From Branchiostoma belcheri (lineage: Eukaryota > Chordata > Leptocardii > Amphioxiformes > Branchiostomatidae), in NCBI RefSeq assembly GCF_001625305.1, contig NW_017803932.1, forward strand, positions 844,383 through 908,382: a stretch of 64,000 nucleotides of DNA, in the 5' to 3' direction. The translations under genes and the position numbers were made by a program. Of the stretch, positions 27,401 to 36,417 are shown piece by piece. Below the pieces are notes generated by a model that was given only the letters and a program-made list of their open reading frames with translations, ran no database searches and was not told the DNA's origin. Position 1 is the first letter of the stretch, and each line of letters begins with the position of its first letter.

Positions 27401-29135
27401 ACCAAAGCAAAAAAATGGGTAAGAAAAGTGCATGTTGTGGCAGTCATACATATAACGTTACATACACATTGATGTATCTGTCAAAATAGGCAATTCGTTT
27501 AAGGAAACAGGTCAAGACAGCATTCAATGTAATTACATATCCTACATGTAAGTGATTCAATGTTCAGCAGCCAAGCCTGCTAAAGACTACAGTAAAGACA
27601 GTTGAAAATTCCATGAGTTGACTTATACTTGTGTTGAAACAAAGATTTACATGACAGAAGTTTGATACTAGGCTGCATTGTTGATACAAACTGTTGCATT
27701 GTTGATACTCTTATAGAAAGGCCTCACCTGACATGATGTAAGACAGAGACACTCCTCCCCGTTCACCTCAGCACTGATCTCCACACACGAGCCCTCGTGG
27801 GCCAGACTGGGCCAGTAACGGACGATCCCCTCCGGCGAGGCCACCATGACAGACACGGCGTGGCCATCACCGCTGGGCTGGACACTGACCAGGTCTGCAC
27901 TGTGGGACAGGTCACTCGGTGGGAGGGACAGTTCCTTACACAACGCAGACTGAAATACAACATTACAAATCATTAGGGACAGTGCACTAATGATCCTTTC
28001 GTGACAGGACACTGGTACCATATTTCAACTGTAACTTACTAACAAATACTAGTATCAAATGTACGAGTACATATTCAAGTACATGTAACATTACCTTTGT
28101 GATCCCTTGTTTGAACCGCCATATGAAGAGTTTCCTGTCACAAACCAGCCAGGCCCACCCATTCTCACCCAGGTGAACACTCAGTTCTGTATCTCCTGTT
28201 AGGATAGAAACAACACCATACAGTCAGAATCATCATTCAATCCAATCATCATCAATCATTGAATTCAATCATTGAATTCAATAATCATCCTTCAATTACA
28301 GTCTCTAAGAATAATTTTAAGTACTAGTATGTAACTGTTATGATCTAATGAAAGAAATTAACAACTTTTAAGATGATAACATGTCGAATATGTTTTATAT
28401 TACTAGTATTATATTATTCAATTAATCATTCATCCAAATGCAATGAGTAAATAAATAGCTGTATACTGACGGTCAGCCAGTGTGAGAGCCTCAGTGACCA
28501 GGACAGGTAGAGATGACCCATAACTCTGCACCACATGGCCTGTAGTCTCCTCTATAATGGATGAGGCATTCAGGCTACGGTTCTGGGCTGGGCTTCTGAA
28601 GAAATGACAGCAAAACATACAAACAAATTGTTACCACAATATTAGAGAAGTGTCATTACAGATGTAGGAATTAGGGGTTATGCAGGGGCAACAGGGGAGA
28701 CACATGTTATGTACTGTGTCCAGTTTATTTATATATAATTTGTTTCGGAACAAAAAGCTACTGCATGCAACAACCACATTTGTCACCATCAGCAGTTGAG
28801 TCAAAACATAAGTCAAGCAGCAATTAGCTTGAATGGAAATCAGAGTTACCAGTGTTGATACGCTTCAAATTATCCATGACATAATATTTTTTGGCAACAC
28901 TGGGGCAAAATCATGAAGGAGGAACTTGGGGAGGGCGAAATAATTTATAGCAACATGTGCTTCATTCGCGAACTGTATCTTCGATTACACTGACTCACCT
29001 GCCCACGAAAGGAGATCTCTTGCCCGGAGTGAAGATCCCGACACTTCTCCTGCCCGAAGGGGTGTTTCTGGTCACCCTCCCGGCCGTGAAGGGGGAGAAT
29101 TTGGGCCGAGTCGCCTGGCTTCTCGGTGTGAACAT
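15449..29135 (-). CDS. NUP133: Nuclear pore complex protein Nup133 (complete, 36 exons)
   Basis: Exon sums reach 3426 nt (1141 codons plus stop) against about 1156 in human. Transcript order: 28999-29135, 28471-28595, 28095-28195, 27728-27949, 27320-27391, 27039-27158, 26837-26880, 26641-26707, 26464-26523, 26153-26223, 25885-25955, 25605-25660, 25311-25413, 25124-25192, 24820-24898, 24459-24501, 24133-24230, 23651-23820, 23162-23271, 22649-22755, 21668-21770, 21365-21484, 21022-21124, 20822-20865, 20348-20558, 19803-19936, 19541-19580, 19254-19372, 18624-18683, 18420-18495, 18109-18170, 17639-17695, 16504-16584, 16249-16310, 15919-16004, 15449-15591. The N-terminal half is the beta-propeller, including the ALPS-like loop [14 protein letters not shown] that senses curved membrane. 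The C-terminal half is the helical stack ([46 protein letters not shown]) that contacts Nup107 in the Y-complex. The donor after 24133-24230 is GC rather than GT. Confidence 0.97.
15668..15700. repeat. Solo copy of a GGCCACACCAATTTA-type transposon end
   Basis: In the last NUP133 intron the sequence TTAGGCCACACCAATTTA matches the terminal inverted repeat of the element at 31902-32668. No matching opposite end was found nearby, so this is a fragment or a diverged copy. Confidence 0.5.
16650..17580 (+). mobile_element. 5'-truncated LINE (CR1/L2-like) 3' end in a NUP133 intron
   Basis: The open frame up to the stop at 17291 contains [41 protein letters not shown] and [10 protein letters not shown], the conserved C-terminal part of CR1/L2-group reverse transcriptases downstream of the palm domain. 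It is followed by about 240 nt of 3' UTR and a tail of AATAAAG-like units near 17550-17580, typical of LINE families with microsatellite tails instead of poly(A). It lies antisense to NUP133, between exons 16504-16584 and 17639-17695. It differs from the RT fragment at the left end of the window. The 5' boundary near a CA-rich run is approximate and no clear target-site duplication was seen. Confidence 0.85.
18812..19142. repeat. Three spaced copies of a CCTGTCCTTGGTGCT word in a NUP133 intron
   Basis: Nearly identical 18-19 nt words occur near 18812, 18943 and 19125, the last ending differently. The spacing (about 131 and 182 nt) and weak similarity of the DNA between suggest an old diverged tandem repeat. 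Confidence 0.55.
19704..19781. repeat. Perfect tandem duplication of about 38 bp
   Basis: A unit beginning GTTTTTGTTATGAAGTTATC and ending in AGAAACAAAAC occurs twice back to back without a mismatch, about 20 nt from the donor of the NUP133 exon 19803-19936. The identity implies a recent slippage or duplication. Confidence 0.9.
20707..20733. repeat. 27-nt dispersed repeat word (copy 1)
   Basis: This intronic word is identical to 31616-31642. It is too long to be shared by chance in 64 kb, so both are probably ends of one interspersed element family. Confidence 0.7.
23240..23560. repeat. 52-bp tandem array derived from a NUP133 splice acceptor and exon start
   Basis: Copies of CTGGAGGAGGAGCC start at 23253, 23305, 23357, 23409 (one mismatch) and 23478; the first four are exactly 52 bp apart. 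A degenerate sixth copy follows near 23545. The first copy is the real junction: the acceptor and first codons (DAGSSSS) of the exon 23162-23271. The copy at 23357 keeps a complete acceptor (minus strand GTACAG then ATGG) in the same phase but meets a stop codon after a few residues. The copies at 23409 and 23478 have lost the AG. Confidence 0.85.
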
Positions 29136-29629
29136 TTTACTTTTCTGGCACAGTCAAATTCGGCGGGATGGTCCACACCGCATGGAAACGTGAATCTTCA
29201 ACAAAGTATTCAATAGCATTCATACAAACTGAAATAGACGTGTTTAGACTAGCTTTTAAAAATAGTTAATATTGACGTATATTTCTTATTAAAGTTTTCT
29301 TTTTATTATAAACAGACAAATAAAAGAGGATTTCTACATTTTGATACCATCTGGCCGATTACACTAAAAGATGGGGGTTTCTTTTATCGTTAAAGTAACA
29401 AGAAAATATCATTTATGAAGCATATATAAATTTTTATTTGTTATATTCTTTATCCATAAAAGTATTGATTTTTCATTCACTAATGACAATTCTAGTACTT
29501 TATTACATGATGAAATACTACCCCAACCCTCCAACTGCAATGTATTCTACCAGGTCAAAGGTTACAAAAGTGGTGCTGCGCGCACATTTCCTGCTGCTGC
29601 GTTTTTGTTCCTCAAAATCAAATTCAAGC
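29136..29629. promoter_or_regulatory. Probable bidirectional promoter of NUP133 and ZNRD2
   Basis: The initiation codons of NUP133 (minus) and ZNRD2 (plus) are only about 495 bp apart and diverge. No other gene fits between them. This geometry is common for housekeeping gene pairs and implies shared promoter DNA. No TATA box is evident. The stretch is AT-rich in its middle, with CpG-bearing sequence at both ends. Confidence 0.6.
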
Positions 29630-31517
29630 ATGAACTCCCACGATATCGGTAAGTATATTATTATACGGTAATATAGTTTCTACATTTATCTAACCATATC
29701 TAACCAAGATTGTGTAGTTTGAAACAGAAACATTTTCTTTTACATAAGACCATGGAGGTACCTCCATGCTAAGACCCAGGCCTGTGCCCATGTGCCCATG
29801 ACTTGTAGTACTGTATGGTTGTTCCATGTTTTCTTTCGTTTTGGACTTACATAATCTACTAAATGCACTTCAGACAGAAAATATAGCACTTTTAGGTTTT
29901 TACCACTTTTAGTTATTCTAAAGCTAGCTACAGCTGTACAGGCATACACATAGTGTTAGTGTTCAACTTCCTGTATGCGTTGAACTTCATTATAATAGAT
30001 ATGATAGAATTGCTAATTTGTTAGCAGCTGTTGGGGAAGGCTAAAACCGCCATGTTTTCCTATCTGCCCTTTCCTGTGTGAAACCATCTCCTCCCACCAT
30101 CTGCTTGGAGATTACATACTATGATACATGCCATGACCTATATTTATTTTGACATTTTTGGCCATTGGTTGTAAACAGATTGAGAAAGCAGGCATGGACC
30201 TGTGATTTGGTCAGGCACACTGGGTCACCCCAAAAATGGGGTCACCCTGAAATATTCTTCACAGTAAGTGTGTTGGGTTCTTGAATGTGTAGGAGTTTGA
30301 CAGCTGAAGTTTCCACATACATACATAGCACTAAAATAGTCCCTTCTTACATATTAATATGTTTTATATGTTTTGCACTGTCAGACCCAGATGATTATGA
30401 TTGGCAGCCGCCATCAGAGGCTGACTTGAAGGTGATTGAGGCACGTCGGGAGCGGAATGACCAGATCAGCAAACGGATGGGAGACTACCTACTGAAGGGG
30501 TGGAAGATGCTGGGTACTAACTGTGAGGAGTGTGGGGTGAGCAGTACTGAGTACTGTATTCAGATGTCGGAATGCTACATAAAATACTTATTATTGGATC
30601 TGGATGAGTGAAGATCAAATACACATCAACTGTGGCACAGTCATATGTTTAAAATAATGTACATTAATACATCTGTATTTACTTACCATATTTCTTCCCT
30701 GTATAGTGTATTCTGCTGAGGGACAAGCAGGGAGCTGACTACTGTGTGGCCTGTAATGAACTTGAATCTGATCATGACAAGGATAATCCAGGTGAGGATG
30801 GCATGGTTCTATGTGTACATCTACATGTATTCTCTAATATATATGGTTGAGTGTCATCTCCCCCCTTAAGGTTTAAATGATAGCCAACGTATATAGTGTT
30901 ATACAGTACATGTACTTAGATTCTTTGTGACTGGTGATTAAGTCTATATGAAAATAATTTTTGTTGCTTAACCTCTGCCCAGTCTATGCTTTACCAAACT
31001 TTTTTTTCTAATTAGAAAAAAATGGGATCATTTTTTTCTTATGTAGCACAATTTGTCACTATGTTAAAACAAATTTCGTGGAATCCTTGTTGATCCAGCT
31101 GTAAGTGAAGTAGCAGCTCGAGGCCTGCATCGAGAGGCCCAGTACGCCACAGCAGCCAAGGACCTGGCCTCCTCGGGACAGGAGCCTGTCATCAACCACG
31201 TGGCCTCACCGCCCAGGAACGTCAGCCAACAGGAAGACACCGTACCCAGGAACAGACTCACGTCAGTTAATCCGATAGCTGTTGTGTCCAGTGCGCCACA
31301 ACAGGTCAGCTCGGCCAGTCAGAGCCACGTGTACTCACCAGCAGACGAGTGGGGAGAAACAACAGAAGTAGCAGGCATGTCAGTAGACGCTGTCCAGAAG
31401 AAACTGTTGTGGGCAACTGAAGAGTTAGGGAAGACTTCATCGATAGAGAATAGCATTCAACTCTGCATGTTGATAAAGGCTTGTGCAGAAGCAATTGGTA
31501 GCATTGAAAAAGTGTAG
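29630..31517 (+). CDS. ZNRD2: Zinc ribbon domain-containing protein 2 (Sjogren syndrome/scleroderma autoantigen 1 homologue)
   Basis: Four exons join in phase: 29630-29648, 30385-30536, 30707-30791 and 31099-31517 (225 codons including stop; human 199 residues). The protein begins MNSHDIDPDDYDWQPPSEAD, then carries ARRERNDQISKRMGDYLLKG and a zinc ribbon CEECG...YCVAC, and ends with the conserved helix LLWATEELGKTSSIENSIQL. All of these match ZNRD2/SSSCA1, a small protein implicated in mitotic and autoantigen biology whose biochemical role is poorly known. This copy of the last exon ends AEAIGSIEKV, unlike the second copy (AEALVALKKV), because of two compensating single-base indels. Five bases after the stop an assembly gap begins, so its own 3' UTR is not visible. 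It shares a promoter region with NUP133. Confidence 0.93.
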
Positions 31518-31522
31518 AAAAG

Positions 31523-31542
31523 NNNNNNNNNNNNNNNNNNNN
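31523..31542. other. Assembly gap (20 N)
   Basis: A run of exactly 20 N, a placeholder for unknown sequence, lies between the first ZNRD2 last exon and the orphan exon. Confidence 1.
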
Positions 31543-31615
31543 AACAGAGAATCAAGAATGTAAGGAACACAATCTTGTCTGATGTAGTAACTTGTCAAGG
31601 TTAACTAAGATGCAA

Positions 31616-31642
31616 CGATGAAGGTTAGACATCCAGGTAATA
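31616..31642. repeat. 27-nt dispersed repeat word (copy 2)
   Basis: Identical to 20707-20733 in a NUP133 intron. It lies just after the assembly gap and before the orphan exon. Confidence 0.7.
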
Positions 31643-31758
31643 AACTCGTTGAAAATGCCTTCCCTTGCTTATGCCACATTTGATGCCACCTTTCCCAAAA
31701 GCACAAGTACGGTTAGAAATAATGCATAGAACTGACTATGGCTGTTCCATCCACCAGG

Positions 31759-31901
31759 CCCCACCCCCTGCGGAGGAGAATGAAGAACAGGTGCAGGAGA
31801 AGATGAGGAGGGAGTACGAGACGTATCTGCAGCTGGAGAACGAGCTGCTAATTTCACTGGGGGTGAAACAAGAGGAGGATGAGCCTCTACCAGAGAAATG
31901 A
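31759..31901 (+). CDS. Orphan acidic, coiled-coil-like terminal exon
   Basis: After a good acceptor (CATCCACCAG) the frame reads APPPAEENEEQVQEKMRREY, then ETYLQLENELLISLGVKQEE, and ends in DEPLPEK with TGA. The charge pattern and codon usage look like a genuine C-terminal exon, but I do not recognise the family. No upstream exon of the same gene is visible; an N gap lies 200 nt upstream. The stop codon directly abuts the terminal inverted repeat of the element at 31902. It could be a stray exon brought in by the transposon or by misassembly. Confidence 0.4.
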
Positions 31902-32668
31902 GGCCACACCAATTTATTTTCTTGGTTAACGGATTTTTGTAGAAAAAAAAATGGAGCGGGCGGGCGAAAAAAAAATAAAAATAAAAATTTGATACTACCT
32001 GCCATACATGATGTAGTGTGAAATCCAGACTGCTTATTAAGTTACGAAAATACTGGGAAAGAAACAAAAGACAAGAGAGGATGTACCGTATTGTGTTTTA
32101 TTTGCTATCCACACCATTTGGGTTAATTGATAATCTTTTCGTACACGAGCAAAATGCAGAAAACAAGTTTTAGCATGTTACTTCCAAGTTCCACCATCAT
32201 CATATGTACCCTGATATGTACTCTAAAACATGACACGAATGTTAACTCTCACAAGCAATTTCATAGTCACAACAACTTTAAAGGGGACAAAATTTATTCA
32301 ATTTTACATGTACTGTACCTAGATTCTGCTTTGATCCAAAGTTCCAGCTTTCTCAAACAATTTAAGTCCGCCATGAGGCTCCCGCCAGAACAAAACAAAT
32401 GACTGAGCCAACATGGTTCCAGAACATCGCATCTGATTGGTCAGAAAGTAAAACAATCCACGATTGGCTACTTTACGTCATGTGACTATGTGTGCAGGAG
32501 CGCCTCTAGCGACATTGGTATCAACTGCAGCAATTTCATTGGGGTCTCCCTGTTCAGGGTATTACCGGCCTGTGGGGTCTAAACTATGACGTTTTTTATT
32601 TTTATTTTCATTCGGCAAAAAAAGCAAGCGGCGAATCCGTTAACCAAGGAAATAAATTGGTGTGGCCT
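31902..32668. mobile_element. Non-autonomous DNA transposon (MITE-like) with terminal inverted repeats
   Basis: The left end reads GGCCACACCAATTTATTT and the right end is its reverse complement. The match extends through a TTGGTTAACGGATT block (about 35 bp, one mismatch) and then more loosely through A-rich subterminal DNA. There is no transposase. The right end is followed by TTAA; the left is preceded by ATGA, so a TTAA target duplication is suggested on one side only. The DNA right of the element starts the second copy of the ZNRD2 segment exactly at TTAA, and the matching position in copy one (30938) is also TTAA without an element. Confidence 0.75.
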
Positions 32669-33249
32669 TAAGTCTATATGAAAATAATTTTTGTTGCTAA
32701 ACCTCTGCCCAGGCTATGCTTTACCAAACTTTTTTTTTCTAATTAGAAAAAAATGGGATCATTGTTTTTCTTATGTAGCACAATTTGTCACTATGTTAAA
32801 ACAAATTTCGTGGAATCCTTGTTGATCCAGCTGTAAGTGAAGTAGCAGCTCGAGGCCTGCATCGAGAGGCCCAGTACGCCACGGCAGCCAAGGACCTGGC
32901 CTCCTCGGGACAGGAGCCTGTCATCAACCACGTGGCCTCACCGCCCAGGAACGTCAGCCAACAGGAAGACACCGTACCCAGGAACAGACTCACGTCAGTT
33001 AATCCGATAGCTGTCGTGTCCAGTGCGCCACAACAGGTCAGCTCGGCCAGTCAGAGCCACGCGTACTCACCAGCAGACGAGTGGGGAGAAACAACAGAAG
33101 TAGCGGGCACGTCAGTAGACGCTGTCCAGAAGAAACTGTTGTGGGCAACTGAAGAGTTAGGGAAGACTTCATCGATAGAGAATAGCATTCAACTCTGCAT
33201 GTTGATAAAGGCTTGTGCAGAAGCATTGGTAGCATTGAAAAAAGTGTAG
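32669..33249 (+). pseudogene. ZNRD2: Second copy of the ZNRD2 last intron end and last exon
   Basis: Homology to 30938-31517 starts at the TTAA beside the transposon and includes the acceptor and the whole last exon (32831-33249, again 419 nt). Differences are a handful of substitutions (V to A, M to T and silent changes) and two single-base indels near the end. This copy ends AEALVALKKV, closer to the vertebrate C-terminus, and runs into an intact 3' UTR with a polyadenylation signal. It lacks exons 1-3. It may be a true partial duplication, a usable alternative last exon (phase is compatible with exon 3), or the other haplotype assembled in tandem. The last is favoured by the adjacent gap and by divergence of only 1-2 percent. 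Confidence 0.75.
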
Positions 33250-33680
33250 AAAAGTAAGAAGTACAGATGCACAGTCACTTTATAACAATGTAGTCTGTAA
33301 AGTGTAGTCTGTAAAGACCAATGTTGATTGTTACCTTGGTTTCTGACAATCACACAATTGTAAACCCTTACTTGTAGTACCACTTTCTGTTGCTAGGAGG
33401 TGCTGCTGTAAGTAGGTAATACATGTAAACCTCAAGCTTGTTTTGATACTAGTAAAAGATGTTGCATTTGTGCTATTCACATAATATAAACCATCCTTGT
33501 GTCATTGTGATCCTTGTGCTGTAGAGATTGAATTGCCTTATGTATTAATAGAAATCTAGCCTGCACTCAGCTATCCTTTAAATTGTGTTTGCAGTTTGCC
33601 TTACCATCCAAATGAAGAATACCTTTGTATAAAATCTATGTTCTCTGTCTGGATTAATGTAGTTTTCTTAGTTTGTAGAA

Positions 33681-33686
33681 AATAAA
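33681..33686 (+). terminator. Polyadenylation signal AATAAA for ZNRD2
   Basis: AATAAA lies about 430 nt after the stop of the second last exon and is followed by a T-rich stretch, as expected downstream of a cleavage site. Confidence 0.6.
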
Positions 33687-33699
33687 ATCAGTATCTTTT

Positions 33700-36417
33700 T
33701 TTTTTCAAATACTAGTTTTTCATTTTTCAAGCATCAGACCTACTGAATTTGGGCCCTCCTAAATTTAAGATCAAGTGTTGCCCAGGTCCCTCCATGCACA
33801 AACACTCCTAAAACCCAGCATACAGCATTTCTTAGACCCAGAGCATATATACTTGATATTCCCTTTACGTTGCAAGCACTCTCCCTCAGAGTGATATCTA
33901 CAAGGGACAGATCTAGCACCATGTTTGGGTTAGACCTATGCTAATTACATGTATACCAGGAGTCGGGCTTAACTGTATATTGAATTCCTGCCATGAGAGA
34001 GATGAAAACATTGGATTTAGTTACTTCAGCCACCTTTGTAGTTAGCAGGGGAACTACTGGTACATGTATGTTCATACAATAGTACTTGGGTATATGAAAC
34101 CCAAGCCTTGCCCTAAACTGATGTCCAGCACATTTTTGTGCCACAGAAATTGGGACAAACAAGCCAGGAATAGATTCATGTTATGCAAGTGTCTGTCTGC
34201 TCTTGATACATTTGTACAGTGTATGTGACAGCTACATTTGTACACGTTTTATGAAATAGGTACTTGTGGCTGGTGTCTATGGGATTTGGGCAAGCTATAA
34301 AGAGACAATATTGGCAGTGTTACTGTTATAGCTGTTTATTTGAGTTTGAGCCATCTGAAAACTAGTCTGACCTGGCTTCATGGTTGGGGCTGCGGTCACG
34401 TAATATTCATTGTACAGTTTTTAAATACCGTAAGATTTTTAGCAACCCTGTGGTAGAGCCAACCATCAAAAAGGAATTACAACAACCTTTTTCATCACAA
34501 GACAGCTGCATCTTATTGGCAACACTGTCCCCTAAATGCCCTTAATTTGCTGTCATACACATTTAAAATGTACAAATGTGACCAGGCCCTTTAGTTTTGA
34601 ATTTGAAAACCCTTTTTTCAGCTCAACGTCAACATGTACCAACATATAGCCACTCCAACCGTGCTTTGGAAGTACATGAATTTATTCTGAAAAACCGTAC
34701 AGAAAGCACGTCCAAATAAATATGAGCTGACAAACATGTCACAGTAAATAAAAATGTAACTACTAGACAGGTATTTTTATAGTGTGACCATTTCTTACAA
34801 AGACTGACAAAGATGTTAAGTTAAAACCCATTAGTACATGCAGTGATAGTAGGTTTATATATCTTAATACAAGGTTAAATGTTAATGCTAAATTGCACCT
34901 TTTTGATGATTGTACGGACTTAACTGCAGAATACCACATGAAACTTTTATACCATCTGCATTAATAACAAGACATTTTCACATACATGTATAATAAATGC
35001 AGCATTCGGTTAAACAAGTGAATAACATCCAGCAATATGGACTAAAACAATGTCCAAAACATTCTATAAAAGGTTGCATTAACATCACCAGAGCCCTGCT
35101 TAGTGCAACCCTAGAGCACCATACTGTGAGTGAGGAAAAGTAAGTTGCATTTAGCACTCCTTTCTAATAATGTCAGTTTTCAAGTTTTCATTTTTGATAG
35201 TGACACAGCACTTTGAACTTTTGGCACATAGCACAAAGCATGAAAATTACAACATGTATTCATAATACAATATCATATGGCAATTTTTATTCTTTCATGT
35301 CAGTTTGCTATGTATGTCAAAATGATTTTGTCTCACCACTGTCATTTTCAAAAGTAACATTGGTGGTCCGAAGTTGCTGTCCACTATTCCTGTACTCATG
35401 TTCTAAACAATCACAGCAGTCACTGGAATCACATTTCACAGATATGAAATGTGTTTTCACGCATTGTATGACATCATTGTTTTTTGGCATGGATAGAAGC
35501 ACCCATCCTTGGCATCCATCAGTGATTGGCTAACCCACTTGCTTTGTTATCCATCACATTATGGCAGATCCGAGGATACAAACTGTGTGGCAATATTGTT
35601 AGATATGTAGCTGACAAGTGGGACACTTCTGATCGTTTATACCCTACAAATACAATCTTTCTAACCTCTACCCTCTACCACTATGCTGTCTTCAGTATAA
35701 AACCTGATACAAAAAATACAAAATATGCACCATTCTTTAGAACATTTCTGCACACAGAATAATACATTGTACAAAGCATCTAATACACCGTGTACACCTG
35801 CAACATTGGGAACATTCTTGTTAATACAACACCTCAGAGTGGTTTGCATGATATAAAATCTACCATTTGTACAAGGCTACAAAAAGCCTTTTTCCACACT
35901 TCAGCCCCTTTGACTAGGCATCCTTCCATCTTGTATCTGGAAGACATAGTGGCGATGCTGTATCTAAGGCAGTATGTTTAAAAGATGGCAAATATAAAAC
36001 TGTGCAACCATGTAAATGTTGGCAACTTCATGTACCTTCTAATCAATCAGACAACTACATACCGTCTACTGAACTATGCTTTAAATTAAAGACACTTCTG
36101 TATTACAGACTTAACTCATAACAGAACTTGTGACACAAATCCTTAACTAGACACACAGTTTAATGCTTGGGGCCTGCCCAGGCCTGGCTCGCAAGGGAAC
36201 TTCAAGTTGCAACACTGCGCTCCCCCATATTTACAGTCATGACAAAATACAGGTACTCTAAGTGGAAGACTGAGGTACGTTGTCTTCTTCTACACAGTCA
36301 CCGTCATTATAAGTCATTTTTATACATGTACATGTCTGGCACTGATAAACGATGAACAAGTACAGCAGTTTAACTACAAAACTTATTTTACACATCTCCA
36401 GCCTTGCTGTTTACTTA
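33700..36417. other. Convergent intergenic region and FAM89 3' UTR
   Basis: No coding exon can be supported. FAM89 comes in from the right on the minus strand. A minus-strand AATAAA at 34681-34686 could end its transcript, implying a 3' UTR of about 1.7 kb. Short frames here lack conserved character. Several TACATGTA words are present. Confidence 0.45.
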
